A DNA stretch of 64,000 nucleotides. Source: Marinomonas phaeophyticola (lineage in GTDB: Bacteria; Pseudomonadota; Gammaproteobacteria; Pseudomonadales; Marinomonadaceae). The notes below the pieces were generated by a model. The model had not been told where the DNA came from and made no database searches. It worked only from the letters and a program-made list of their open reading frames with translations. The stretch spans positions 310,001 to 374,000 of the forward strand of contig NZ_JAPUBN010000019.1 in NCBI RefSeq assembly GCF_026966905.1. Reading direction: 5' to 3'. Positions within the stretch are counted from its first letter, which is position 1. Each line of letters starts with the position of its first letter. Positions 46,361 to 55,054 of this stretch are shown here, in pieces. A program made the position numbers and the translations under genes.

Positions 46361-46900
46361 ATGGAAGTAAAGCCGACTAGTGCTTTGTATCAATTGCGTT
46401 GGGTTACGCGTGTATTGGCTGTTGTGATTTTGGCTTTGGTAGCAATTGGAATGTTGTTACCAAGTCAGTATTATATAGAAAGGTCTATTTTTATAAATAC
46501 GTCTCCTTCACGAATGTCGCTTTATTTGAATGATTTGTCGGTTTGGAGTCGCTGGATGCACCTGCCCAATGAAGGGGTGTTTGTGACTGAACCTGCATTC
46601 TTGTTGGACGAAAAACAGTCTCTCAGAATTAAAAACCTTGATGCTGAAGATGGGCGATTGGATGTGTTGTCTTTTGGTGATGAGGAAATCATTTTTTCTG
46701 TTATTCCCAAAAAAGGAATCTTGCCTGTGACTAACCGCTTGGGGTGGTATCGCGAGGGTCAAGGTGTGAGAGTGGTTTGGAGTGTTAATGGTGAATTAAG
46801 CGCTGGTTTGATTGGGCCATACATTGCTCTTTTTGCTAATGATATCGCAGGCAGTAATTTAGAGGCAAGTTTAGACACATTAAAAGAAGCGCTTCAATAA
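46361..46900 (+). CDS. Membrane-anchored SRPBCC-like protein of unknown function
   Basis: A 179-residue protein starting 2 bp after hisD. It has one membrane helix (about 15-34) followed by an SRPBCC/polyketide-cyclase-like domain: the pattern YYIERSIFINTSPSRMSLYLNDLSVWSRWMHL at 37-68 is the typical start of this START-like fold. The rest is divergent. Similar anchored SRPBCC proteins are common in gammaproteobacteria, with no settled role; a hydrophobic ligand is assumed from the fold. Its place directly after hisD, where hisC is expected, makes it cotranscribed with the histidine genes. It overlaps degS tail to tail by 7 bp. Confidence 0.75.
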   Translation: MEVKPTSALYQLRWVTRVLAVVILALVAIGMLLPSQYYIERSIFINTSPSRMSLYLNDLSVWSRWMHLPNEGVFVTEPAFLLDEKQSLRIKNLDAEDGRLDVLSFGDEEIIFSVIPKKGILPVTNRLGWYREGQGVRVVWSVNGELSAGLIGPYIALFANDIAGSNLEASLDTLKEALQ

Positions 46901-47952
46901 TATTGGCTTGAGTGCCCCATTTCTTGGAAGCGTTCAATGGTGATATTGGCTTGATAGGACTGATTTCCTCTTATTCCAATAACGCTGATTTTTGACATGA
47001 TAGGAAGTTTTGTAATTAGGGATTGTGCGTCCTTAGGCGTGAGGATTTCCATATCGTTTATTTTTACAATGATGTCGCCAATTTGTATGCCCGCCTCTTG
47101 AGCTGGGCTCATATTGTCGACTTTGGAAATTAATAGGCCTTTGTTGATGGGAAGAGCTAATGATTGAGCTATTTCAGGTGTGATTGCTTCTGTTTTAATG
47201 CCTAAATAACCCCGTTCTATCTTTCCGTATTTAATTATTTCGTGCATTACATAGAGGGCATCTGCAATTGGGATAGCAAATCCTATTCCTTGTGAGCCGC
47301 CGGTATTTGAGAAAATGGCCGAATTAATACCAATTAACTCTCCGTTATTATTGATTAAGGCGCCTCCAGAGTTCCCTGGGTTAATGGCTGCATCTGTTTG
47401 AATAAAATTTTCGTAGTGATTGAGGCCAATGTTGCTTCTTGAAAGGGCGCTTATGATTCCCATCGTTACTGATTTTTTGAGTCCGTAGGGGCTTCCTATA
47501 GCCAGTACAATGTCACCGACCTGGATGTTGTTTGAGGTTTCTATAGGGTGCTTGGGTGAATCCTCGTGAGGGATTTGTAAGACGGCAAGATCGGTTGCGC
47601 TGTCACTTCCGACTAACTTTGATGTAATTCGTTGTTGGTTATTCAGAACCACTATTACTTTATCTGTGTTGGATATTAAGTGTTTATTGGTAAGAATGTA
47701 GCCGTTCTTAATGATCACTCCTGAGCCAAGGCTATCTAGGCTTTCTGCTTGGTGTTCATTTTTTAGTGGTTTGGTATGTTGATTTTTTTTATAGGTATAG
47801 ATACTAACAACGTAAGGTGTTGTTTTGCTAATGGGGGCTGTGAATGAATGGTTTGAAGGATTAGTCTTTACTTGTAGAGCTTTAAGTCCCCAGCCGATGC
47901 TTGAGCCGATAAGAAGCAGAATAAATGCAGTTCCAAATAACTTTATTGTCAT
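46894..47952 (-). CDS. degS: DegS/AlgW-like periplasmic serine protease with PDZ domain
   Basis: A 352-residue inner-membrane-anchored protease of the HtrA group that senses misfolded outer membrane proteins and starts the sigma-E cascade by cutting RseA/MucA. One membrane helix (about 5-22) is followed by a trypsin-like domain with the triad His in ILTNKHLI, Asp in SATDLAVLQI and Ser in GNSGGALINNNGELIG, then a single PDZ domain (about 255-345). Only one PDZ and the anchor fit DegS rather than DegP/DegQ. No clear ribosome site precedes its ATG, and it is only 21 bp from the divergent Nif3-like gene. Confidence 0.92.
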   Translation of the reverse strand: MTIKLFGTAFILLLIGSSIGWGLKALQVKTNPSNHSFTAPISKTTPYVVSIYTYKKNQHTKPLKNEHQAESLDSLGSGVIIKNGYILTNKHLISNTDKVIVVLNNQQRITSKLVGSDSATDLAVLQIPHEDSPKHPIETSNNIQVGDIVLAIGSPYGLKKSVTMGIISALSRSNIGLNHYENFIQTDAAINPGNSGGALINNNGELIGINSAIFSNTGGSQGIGFAIPIADALYVMHEIIKYGKIERGYLGIKTEAITPEIAQSLALPINKGLLISKVDNMSPAQEAGIQIGDIIVKINDMEILTPKDAQSLITKLPIMSKISVIGIRGNQSYQANITIERFQEMGHSSQYY

Positions 47953-47973
47953 AAATTGAATCTTGGTGGAAAA

Positions 47974-48735
47974 ATGAATAGAGATAAACTAGCTAGTGAG
48001 CTAGATGCTATATTAAATGTGAGCCAGTTTAAAGACTATGCCCCTAATGGTTTGCAGATACAGGGAGTTGATGAGATTAAAAAAGTCGTAACTGGTGTGA
48101 CGGCATCTCAGGCACTAATCGATGAAGCAATCAAGGTAAATGCAGATGCAATCATTGTGCATCATGGATATTTCTGGAAAGGTGAGGCGTACCCTATCAC
48201 CGGGATGAAATACCGTAGAATTTCATCTCTTATTAAGCATGATATTAATTTGTTTGGCTATCACTTGCCTTTGGATGCACATCCAGAGTTAGGTAATAAT
48301 GCGGGATTAGCAAACGCGTTAGGATTGTGTAACCGTATAGGATTGCAGTCGGGTGTTGAGTTAAAGAATGCAATTGGGCTGATTGGCGATTTAAAGAGTG
48401 TGATGTCCGTGGAATCATTTAGGTGTCTAGTGTCTGTGGCGGTTGGTCGGGATGTGTTATTTGAAAAAGTGAATGATAGAAAAATAAGTAAAGTTGCTTT
48501 GTGTACGGGCGGAGCGCAAGACTACATAGAGCAGGCTGCATTGATGGGGGCTGATGTGTTTATTACAGGAGAAGTATCAGAAAGAACCATTCATGTTGCG
48601 AGGGAAATGGGTATTCATTTCTGTGCGGCAGGTCATCATGCAACAGAAAGATTTGGGGTTATTCAGTTGGCTGATTATTTAAAGGCGGAATTTGGTTTGA
48701 GTGTAGAGTTTATTGATATTGATAACCCAGCGTAG
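47974..48735 (+). CDS. Nif3-like dinuclear metal centre protein (YbgI family)
   Basis: A 253-residue protein of the Nif3/YbgI family, which forms a hexameric ring with two metal ions per subunit; its function is debated (GTP cyclohydrolase-related or regulatory). Metal-binding motifs visible: IVHHGYFWKGE near residue 66, YHLPLDAHPELGNN near 99, GEVSERTIHVAREMG, and the AGHHATERFG end. The start is ATG 47974 with GGTGGA upstream; a TTG at 47956 would add six residues. Same place as in pseudomonads, beside degS/algW. Confidence 0.93.
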   Translation: MNRDKLASELDAILNVSQFKDYAPNGLQIQGVDEIKKVVTGVTASQALIDEAIKVNADAIIVHHGYFWKGEAYPITGMKYRRISSLIKHDINLFGYHLPLDAHPELGNNAGLANALGLCNRIGLQSGVELKNAIGLIGDLKSVMSVESFRCLVSVAVGRDVLFEKVNDRKISKVALCTGGAQDYIEQAALMGADVFITGEVSERTIHVAREMGIHFCAAGHHATERFGVIQLADYLKAEFGLSVEFIDIDNPA

Positions 48736-48768
48736 CAGTTACCAATATCAATTCACGATAAGCAGGGA

Positions 48769-49194
48769 TCATTTTGTCTTAGATTGTAGGCCAAAATCTT
48801 CGCTGAGCGTACCTGAGGCGTCAATTGAATAATCTTTTGGTGGCTCTTCAGGTGTCTTTTCTTCAGTTTCGGTACTGCCTGTTTCTGGTGAGTTTAATGA
48901 TTCTGAAGCAACTTTGCTTGTCGCAAGGGCGTTTGTACCGGTAGATAATTGGCGTTTTAGCTCTAAAACAGCCTTTTCAGCTACGATAAGTTTTTCGTTG
49001 GCTTCTGTGAAAAAATCATCAATTTCAGTTTGTTTTCGTTCAACTTCAAATTGGACTGCTTCTGATGGAATGTGAGTGCCATTGGTTGTTTTTTTGGTTG
49101 CGTTAAGGTTTCCTTTCTTAAGGATAAGACCAATAATAAGTCCTAATGCCGCGCCGGTAATAAAAATGATAATGTCAAATACTTCTAGGTTCAT
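48769..49194 (-). CDS. zapG: ZapG-like inner membrane protein (YhcB, DUF1043)
   Basis: A 141-residue protein with one N-terminal membrane helix (about 8-27) and a coiled-coil-like body (QFEVERKQTEIDDFFTEANEKLIVAEKAVLELKRQL), then a low-complexity acidic tail rich in Ser, Thr, Glu and Pro. YhcB/ZapG links division and envelope growth with Mre and FtsZ functions in E. coli. The family name rests on pattern and location between the Nif3-like gene and zapE. Moderately divergent from the enterobacterial sequence. Confidence 0.85.
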   Translation of the reverse strand: MNLEVFDIIIFITGAALGLIIGLILKKGNLNATKKTTNGTHIPSEAVQFEVERKQTEIDDFFTEANEKLIVAEKAVLELKRQLSTGTNALATSKVASESLNSPETGSTETEEKTPEEPPKDYSIDASGTLSEDFGLQSKTK

Positions 49195-49321
49195 GACTAA
49201 CTCCTGAAAATGAATGGCGCTATTATAACGGAAAGACCTTAAGTTAGGACACTCCTAATGATGTGGTTTTGATATGATTTTGATAGAATTGTTAAATTAA
49301 TTAACTGTGTGATAGGTAAAA

Positions 49322-50419
49322 ATGACACCACTCGAGCGATATAAGAAGGACCTAGAGCGTCCAGATTTTAATTACGATCCTGCACAAGAAGAGGCCGTGA
49401 TGGCGTTGCAAGATTTATTTTTGCGATTGACTGAAGTAAAAGTGACTAAAAAGAAAGGGATCTTTGGGCTTTTTAAAAAACATGAAGCGGTCGACGTGGA
49501 AAAAGGTTTGTATTTTTGGGGCGGAGTAGGGAGAGGGAAAACCTACTTGATGGATACCTTTTATGACTGTCTACCTTTTGAAAGAAAGACAAGGTTGCAT
49601 TTCCATCGATTTATGCAGATGGTTCATAAAGAGTTACAACAACTGCATGATGTCAAAAATCCATTAGAAATTGTTGGAAAGCGAATTGCATCAAAAGCAA
49701 AAATCATCTGTTTTGATGAGTTTTTTGTAAAAGACATTACTGACGCCATGATTTTGGCTGGTTTGCTAAAAGTGTTGTTTGAAAATGGTACTTCCTTAGT
49801 GGCTACATCAAATATAGAGCCCGACGGTTTGTATAAAAACGGTCTGCAAAGAGCTCGATTCCTGCCTGCCATTGAGTTGGTGAAAATACATACCAAGGTA
49901 ATGAACATTGATGGTGGTGTAGACTACCGTTTGAGGGCATTAAAGCAAGCTAAGCTTTACTATACGCCTCTTGGTGATGGTGCAAATAAGAGTCTTTCGG
50001 AGAGTTTTGCTCGCTTAGTGCCTGATTTGAATCAAGTCAAGCAGGGTGGGGCTATTGAGATAGAGGGGCGAAAAATATCTTTAATAGAAAGTTGTGAGGA
50101 TGTGGCATGGTTTAGTGTTTCTTCATTGTGTGATGGGCCTCGTAGTCAGGTGGACTATATCGAAATAGCTAAGTTGTATACGACGATAGTGTTAAGCGAC
50201 TTGCCTCAAATGGATGCCTCTAAAGACGATATAGCCAGACGATTTATTAGTTTGGTTGATGAGTTCTACGATCGGCATGTTAAGCTGATAATCTCGGCTG
50301 AGGTGCCTATCCATGAAATTTATACGGGAACCCAATTGGCTTTTGAGTATGATAGGACAGTCAGTAGATTATTAGAAATGCAATCCGAAGAGTACTTGTC
50401 CCTTGAACATAGGCCATGA
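49322..50419 (+). CDS. zapE: Cell division ATPase ZapE (AFG1/LACE1 family)
   Basis: A 365-residue cytoplasmic ATPase that acts at the Z-ring under stress or low oxygen. Walker A is GGVGRGKTYLMD near residues 67-78; CFDEFFVKDITDAMIL near 136 is the Walker B and sensor region; the VATSNIEPDGLYKNGLQR motif is typical for the AFG1 family. The length is normal. The ATG has GATAGGTAAAA upstream. It precedes rplM-rpsI, as in E. coli. Confidence 0.95.
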   Translation: MTPLERYKKDLERPDFNYDPAQEEAVMALQDLFLRLTEVKVTKKKGIFGLFKKHEAVDVEKGLYFWGGVGRGKTYLMDTFYDCLPFERKTRLHFHRFMQMVHKELQQLHDVKNPLEIVGKRIASKAKIICFDEFFVKDITDAMILAGLLKVLFENGTSLVATSNIEPDGLYKNGLQRARFLPAIELVKIHTKVMNIDGGVDYRLRALKQAKLYYTPLGDGANKSLSESFARLVPDLNQVKQGGAIEIEGRKISLIESCEDVAWFSVSSLCDGPRSQVDYIEIAKLYTTIVLSDLPQMDASKDDIARRFISLVDEFYDRHVKLIISAEVPIHEIYTGTQLAFEYDRTVSRLLEMQSEEYLSLEHRP

Positions 50420-50454
50420 ACAGGGTGCTGACTATTTAGTTTTAAAAACTGCTT

Positions 50455-50482
50455 TTATTGTGCTGGCTAATTAATGTATAAT
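50455..50482 (+). promoter_or_regulatory. Candidate rplM-rpsI promoter
   Basis: TTATTG (50455-50460) and a perfect TATAAT (50477-50482) with a 16-bp spacer lie about 125 bp upstream of rplM, with a GC-containing discriminator. This leaves a leader of about 118 bases with repeated AGAGCTTTT / AGGAGCTG segments, which could fold for L13-type feedback control. Confidence 0.6.
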
Positions 50483-50606
50483 TTGCTCGCCTTTTTTAAG
50501 GTATATGCAAGTTGTTAAATAAGAGCTTTTAGGAGCTGTTTGTTTAGCAACCAATAATAATAGGTATTGAGCACGCTATAATGTGTGCAAATTGAAAGGG
50601 TTTTTG

Positions 50607-51035
50607 ATGAAAACTTTTACTGCAAAACCTGCTGAAGTGACACGCGATTGGTATATCGTTGACGCTGAAGGCAAAACACTTGGTCGCTTAGCTACAGAAA
50701 TCGCTCGCCGTTTACGCGGTAAGCATAAAGCAGAATATACTCCTCACGTTGATACTGGTGATTACATCGTTGTTATTAATGCTGAAAAAGTACACGTTTC
50801 TGGTAACAAAGCACAAGACAAACAATACTATCGCCACACTGGTTATCCAGGCGGCCTTCGTTCCATGAGTTTTGAAAAGTTGATTGATCATGCTCCTGAG
50901 CGTGTTCTTGAACTTGCCGTTAAAGGTATGTTGCCTAAAGGTCCTTTAGGTCGTGCAATGCACAAGAAAATGAAAGTGTATGCTGGAACTCAGCATCCAC
51001 ATGCAGCACAACAGCCTCTAGAACTTAAACTTTAA
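50607..51035 (+). CDS. rplM: 50S ribosomal protein L13
   Basis: L13, 142 residues, an early-assembly protein of the large subunit. It begins [20 protein letters not shown] and has [36 protein letters not shown] and [21 protein letters not shown] as in all bacteria. I choose ATG 50607, with GAAAGGG before it, over an upstream ATG at 50583 that would add eight foreign residues. It shares an operon with rpsI, 14 bp downstream. Confidence 0.98.
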   Translation: MKTFTAKPAEVTRDWYIVDAEGKTLGRLATEIARRLRGKHKAEYTPHVDTGDYIVVINAEKVHVSGNKAQDKQYYRHTGYPGGLRSMSFEKLIDHAPERVLELAVKGMLPKGPLGRAMHKKMKVYAGTQHPHAAQQPLELKL

Positions 51036-51049
51036 TACGGAAGATCATT

Positions 51050-51442
51050 ATGTCTGCTAATCAATACTACGGTACAGGTCGTCGTAAAACCTCTACTGCA
51101 CGTGTGTTTTTAAAAGCCGGTGCTGGTAATCTAGTTATCAATAATCGCACAATTGAACAATACTTTGGTCGTGAAACAGCTCGCATGGTAGTTCGTCAGC
51201 CTCTTGAGTTGGTTGATGCTACAGAGAAGTTTGATGTTTATATCACTGTTAAAGGTGGTGGTATCTCTGGTCAGGCGGGTGCAATTCGTCACGGTATTAC
51301 TCGTGCATTGATGCAATACGATGAATCTCTTCGTCGTGCTCTACGTACAGCTGGTTTCGTAACTCGTGACTCTCGCGAAGTGGAACGTAAGAAAGTTGGT
51401 CTACGCAAAGCGCGTCGTCGTCCACAATTCTCCAAGCGTTAA
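51050..51442 (+). CDS. rpsI: 30S ribosomal protein S9
   Basis: S9, 130 residues, with the conserved start [16 protein letters not shown], the central [19 protein letters not shown] and the Arg/Lys tail ending [11 protein letters not shown] that contacts P-site tRNA. Normal length. It is followed by a strong terminator. Confidence 0.98.
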   Translation: MSANQYYGTGRRKTSTARVFLKAGAGNLVINNRTIEQYFGRETARMVVRQPLELVDATEKFDVYITVKGGGISGQAGAIRHGITRALMQYDESLRRALRTAGFVTRDSREVERKKVGLRKARRRPQFSKR

Positions 51443-51458
51443 TATTGGAATTTTGTTT

Positions 51459-51488
51459 AAAACGCCTGGTTATCCAGGCGTTTTTTTT
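51459..51488 (+). terminator. Terminator of rplM-rpsI
   Basis: A perfect 11-bp stem, AAAACGCCTGG (51459-51469) and CCAGGCGTTTT (51474-51484), with a 4-base TTAT loop and T run to 51488, 16 bp after rpsI. Confidence 0.93.
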
Positions 51489-51629
51489 ATGCGTTATATC
51501 AGTATATTTATCTGTTAAAGGAATGTTTCCTTGCCAGAGACGCTTGTTTTTTTTACTATTCGCAAGGCAATAATTTTAAGATTGTCAGCTTAGTGGCTGA
51601 TATTTGTAATTTGGTGGGAGAGAACCATA

Positions 51630-52223
51630 ATGAGTCAAAGCGGCGTAAATAAAGGTCGACGTCGATTTCTGATTGGAGCAACTAGTGCTATTGGTGCAGT
51701 TGGTGCAGTTGGTGTAGCGACCCCCTTTGTTGCTTCTTGGAACCCGAGTGCAAAAGCTAAGGCAGCTGGTGCTCCGGTCAAAGTCGACATAAGTAAGTTA
51801 GAAGTTGGTCAACAGATGATCGTTGAGTGGCGAGGTCAGCCAGTATGGGTGGTAAATAGAACACCTGAAACCTTGTCTAACTTAGAAAAAATATCTTCAA
51901 AATTAAGTGATCCTGAGTCGATAAAAGAGCAACAACCTTCTTATGCTCAAAATAGCTATCGTTCTATCAAACCAGAAATCTCCATTCTTCTAGGAATCTG
52001 TACGCATCTTGGTTGTTCTCCAACATACCGACCAGAGATTGCTCCTGAGGATTTGGGCCCAGAATGGGTTGGTGGTTATTTTTGTCCATGTCATGGGTCT
52101 AAGTTTGACTTGGCTGGTCGTGTATATAATGGTGTTCCTGCGCCAATTAACTTGTCTGTTCCACCTCATCAGTACCTAACCGATACTGTGATTGAGATTG
52201 GTGTTGATGGAGGTAATGCATAA
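51630..52223 (+). CDS. petA: Ubiquinol-cytochrome c reductase Rieske subunit
   Basis: A 197-residue Rieske iron-sulfur protein of complex III. The N-terminus carries twin Arg-like NKGRRRFLIG followed by a membrane helix, so Tat export is expected. The 2Fe-2S ligands are in CTHLGCSP and CPCHGSKFD. The GGAG six bases ahead gives a strong ATG. It shares a base with petB (TAATG junction at 52223), so the operon is petABC. It oxidises ubiquinol in the inner membrane and feeds cytochrome c1. Confidence 0.97.
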   Translation: MSQSGVNKGRRRFLIGATSAIGAVGAVGVATPFVASWNPSAKAKAAGAPVKVDISKLEVGQQMIVEWRGQPVWVVNRTPETLSNLEKISSKLSDPESIKEQQPSYAQNSYRSIKPEISILLGICTHLGCSPTYRPEIAPEDLGPEWVGGYFCPCHGSKFDLAGRVYNGVPAPINLSVPPHQYLTDTVIEIGVDGGNA

Positions 52224-53458
52224 TGGCTGCTTTAAAAAATCTAATGGGATGGATTGATGATCGCCTTCCTGTTACTCAGGCTTATGAAAAGCATATGAGT
52301 AAGTATTACGCGCCAAAAAACTTTAATGTTTTTTATATATTCGGCGTGTTATCCATGGTTGTTTTAGTTAACCAGATTCTTACAGGTGTATGGTTAACAA
52401 TGAGTTTTACGCCTTCTGCTGAAGCGGCTTTTGCTTCGGTTGAATATATCATGCGTGATGTCGAGTACGGTTGGCTTATTCGTTATATGCATTCAACAGG
52501 CGCTTCAGCTTTTTTTGTTGTGGTCTATTTGCATATGTTTCGAGGATTGCTTTACGGTTCCTATCAAAAACCACGTGAATTAGTGTGGTTATTTGGTATG
52601 GCTATTTATTTGTTGCTTATGGCAGAAGCGTTTATGGGGTATTTGCTTCCATGGGGGCAGATGTCTTACTGGGGTGCGCAGGTTATCATCTCGTTATTTG
52701 GTGCTATTCCTGTTATTGGGCCTGATTTAGCTCAATGGGTTCGTGGTGATTACCTTATCTCTGGTATTACTTTGAACCGTTTCTTCTCCTTGCATGTTAT
52801 TGCTCTACCTTTGGTTTTGGTCGCATTAGTGGTTCTGCATTTACTTGCTTTGCATCATGTTGGCTCAAATAATCCTAAAGGTGTGGATATTAAGAAGCAT
52901 AAAGATGAGAACGGTATTCCTTTAGATGGTATTCCATTCCATCCTTTCTACTCTGTTCATGATTTGGTGGGTATTGCTGTATTCTTATTTGTATTCTGCT
53001 CGGTTATCTTCTTCTTCCCTGAAATGGGTGGGTATTTCCTTGAGAAGCCTAACTTTGAAGCGGCAAACCCGTTGAAAACACCAGAGCATATTGCTCCAGT
53101 GTGGTACTTCACTCCTTTCTATGCCATTTTGCGAGCAGTAACGTTCCCATTGTTCGGCCTAGATGCGAAGTTCTGGGGTGTAGTGGCAATGGGTGGTGCT
53201 ATCGCGATTCTATTCGTATTGCCTTGGTTGGATCGTAGTCCTGTAAAATCAATGCTTTATAAGGGGTGGATTAGTAAAATCTTCTTGTTTATATTTTGTA
53301 TTAGTTTTGTAGTGCTTGGTGTGTTGGGTGTTTTACCTTCGACTGAATTGCGTACGACAATTGCTCAAATTGCTTCCGTAGTATACTTCGCTTACTTTAT
53401 TTTAATGCCTTGGTATACTCGTTGGGAAAGTACAAAACCAGTGCCAGAGAGGGTGTAA
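52223..53458 (+). CDS. petB: Cytochrome b of complex III
   Basis: A 411-residue cytochrome b, undivided type, with about eight or nine membrane helices and two b-haems. Haem His pairs are visible (MHSTGASAFFVVVYLHMFRG and the SLHVIALPLVLVALVVLHLLALHHVG block), with the quinol-site PEWY equivalent (APVWYFTPFYAILRA). The length is normal. Cotranscribed between petA and petC. Confidence 0.97.
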   Translation: MAALKNLMGWIDDRLPVTQAYEKHMSKYYAPKNFNVFYIFGVLSMVVLVNQILTGVWLTMSFTPSAEAAFASVEYIMRDVEYGWLIRYMHSTGASAFFVVVYLHMFRGLLYGSYQKPRELVWLFGMAIYLLLMAEAFMGYLLPWGQMSYWGAQVIISLFGAIPVIGPDLAQWVRGDYLISGITLNRFFSLHVIALPLVLVALVVLHLLALHHVGSNNPKGVDIKKHKDENGIPLDGIPFHPFYSVHDLVGIAVFLFVFCSVIFFFPEMGGYFLEKPNFEAANPLKTPEHIAPVWYFTPFYAILRAVTFPLFGLDAKFWGVVAMGGAIAILFVLPWLDRSPVKSMLYKGWISKIFLFIFCISFVVLGVLGVLPSTELRTTIAQIASVVYFAYFILMPWYTRWESTKPVPERV

Positions 53459-53460
53459 TA

Positions 53461-54243
53461 ATGAAAAAGTTTTTTGTAACAGTTGCACTGGCTGTATTAC
53501 CTGTTTTGGGTTTTGCTTCTGGTGGCGCTGGTGTTGAGCTTCAGCATATGAGCGCTGATCTACATGATAAGTCCTCGCTCCAGCGAGGTCTTCAGACCTT
53601 TACTAACTATTGTATGGGCTGTCATGATGCGGGGTATGCTCGTTTTGAGCGTGCATCAACTGACTTGGGTATTCCTGCGGAGTTGTTTGAGGAGCACTTG
53701 TTGCCTGCGGGTAAGAAAATCGGTGACTTGATGTCTAACTCAATGGATTCTGCTGACGCTAAAGGTTGGTTTGGTGCTCCACCGCCTGATTTGACTTTGG
53801 TTGCACGTGTTCGTGGTAAAGATTGGGTTTATAGCTATTTACAAGCCTTTTATGAGGATGAAACTCGTCCTTGGGGTGTGAATAATACGGTTTTCCCTAA
53901 TGTGGGTATGCCGAATGTTCTTGAATCTTTACAGGGTGTTCGTCATATGACATGTGCTCAAGCTCCTGCACATGATGAGCATGGTAAGCCTTTATTTGAT
54001 ACTTTGACTGGTGATGTATTAACCGAAGAGAAGTGTGATGTAATTGCTCAAAAATCAAAAGGGCAGCTTAGTGATGATGAGTTTGAGCAAGTGGTATATG
54101 ACTTGACTAACTTTTTGGTTTACATGGGTGAACCAAGCCGTCTACAAAGTGAATCTTTGGGTCTAAAAGTTCTCTTATTTATTATTTTGTTTGGTATTTT
54201 TGCTTTCCTTCTTAATAAAGAATATTGGAAAGAAATACATTAA
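53461..54243 (+). CDS. petC: Cytochrome c1 of complex III
   Basis: A 260-residue cytochrome c1 with signal peptide (about 1-20, cut after GFA) and a CMGCH haem-binding motif near residue 57, the distal Met ligand region (VGMPNVL), and a C-terminal anchor helix (about 238-255) before KEIH. The start is ATG 53461, two bases after the petB stop; the longer frame from 53410 lies in petB and is unlikely. The acidic insert around residues 165-185 (CAQAPAHDEHGKPLFDTL) is typical of this proteobacterial type. Confidence 0.95.
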   Translation: MKKFFVTVALAVLPVLGFASGGAGVELQHMSADLHDKSSLQRGLQTFTNYCMGCHDAGYARFERASTDLGIPAELFEEHLLPAGKKIGDLMSNSMDSADAKGWFGAPPPDLTLVARVRGKDWVYSYLQAFYEDETRPWGVNNTVFPNVGMPNVLESLQGVRHMTCAQAPAHDEHGKPLFDTLTGDVLTEEKCDVIAQKSKGQLSDDEFEQVVYDLTNFLVYMGEPSRLQSESLGLKVLLFIILFGIFAFLLNKEYWKEIH

Positions 54244-54250
54244 AAATGCA

Positions 54251-54289
54251 GCAGCAATTGATTACGATGTGATTAATTGCTGCTTTTTG
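54251..54289 (+). terminator. Terminator after petABC
   Basis: A hairpin with GCAGCAATT (54251-54259) and AATTGCTGC (54275-54283), an imperfect loop between, and a T run at 54284-54288. It lies directly after the petC stop codon. Confidence 0.8.
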
Positions 54290-54339
54290 TTTTGTGGCCC
54301 CGGATGGGGTTTTCGTTGTTTCTATAATAGGGGTTTTAC

Positions 54340-54972
54340 ATGGGTGTTATCGCTAAACGCTCCTCAATGACTTTTTTCTCTGATGGGGAAGATCATTATA
54401 GTCATCGAGTTAGAATAGTATTGGCTGAAAAAGCAGTCACGGTTGATATTATTGATGTTGACCCATTTAATAAGCCAGATGAATTGGCAGATATAAATCC
54501 ATATAATGAGCTTCCTGCTCTTATTGATCGTGATTTGGTTTTGTATGAGCCAAATGTAATGATGGAATATTTGGATGAGCGCTTTCCTCATCCTCCGCTT
54601 TTGCCTGTATATCCTGTGGCACGTGCTGAAAGTCGTTTGTTTATGTATCGTATTCAGCGTGATTGGGCAAAGTTGGTTGACTTAATTCTGATAAGTAAGG
54701 ATGCAGAAGCCGTTGCTAAAGCGCAGAAAGAGCTACGTGAAGGTTTAATGAATGTTGCTCCGATTTTTGAAGAAAAACCGTATTTCATGAGTGATGAGTT
54801 TACTATCGTGGATTGTTGTATGGCTCCTATTTTATGGCGCCTTCCAATTTTGGGTGTTGAGATTCCTAAAGATCAAGCAAGGCATCTACATAAATATATG
54901 GATCTTTTGTTTTCTAGAGAGTCTTTCATAGAAAGTCTGTCTGAAGCTGAGCAGGAAATGCGTCTTGATTGA
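54340..54972 (+). CDS. sspA: Stringent starvation protein A
   Basis: SspA, 210 residues, a glutathione transferase-fold protein that binds RNA polymerase and alters transcription on starvation and acid stress. It begins MGVIAKRSSMTFFSDGEDHYSHRV and keeps VLAEKAV, YLDERFPHPPLLPVYPVARAESRL, and the C-terminal helical domain. The GST catalytic Ser/Tyr is not conserved, as normal. It is paired with sspB, with a terminator-like hairpin between them. Confidence 0.96.
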   Translation: MGVIAKRSSMTFFSDGEDHYSHRVRIVLAEKAVTVDIIDVDPFNKPDELADINPYNELPALIDRDLVLYEPNVMMEYLDERFPHPPLLPVYPVARAESRLFMYRIQRDWAKLVDLILISKDAEAVAKAQKELREGLMNVAPIFEEKPYFMSDEFTIVDCCMAPILWRLPILGVEIPKDQARHLHKYMDLLFSRESFIESLSEAEQEMRLD

Positions 54973-55002
54973 TCTAAGTGATTAGGTTTAAGATGGATAT
55001 CT

Positions 55003-55028
55003 AAGAGGAGCTTTTGAGCTCCTTTTTT
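55003..55028 (+). terminator. Hairpin terminator/attenuator between sspA and sspB
   Basis: Perfect 7-bp stem AGGAGCT (55006-55012) and AGCTCCT (55017-55023) with a TTTG loop, followed by TTTTT. It would lower sspB expression relative to sspA, although both belong to the same transcription unit in most relatives. Confidence 0.75.
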
Positions 55029-55054
55029 AATGCGATTTTTAATTGGAAGTGTAC

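Noticed and set aside
53410..53460. N-terminal extension of petC inside petB
   Set aside because: It would put 17 polar residues before a normal signal peptide; ATG 53461 is two bases after the petB stop.
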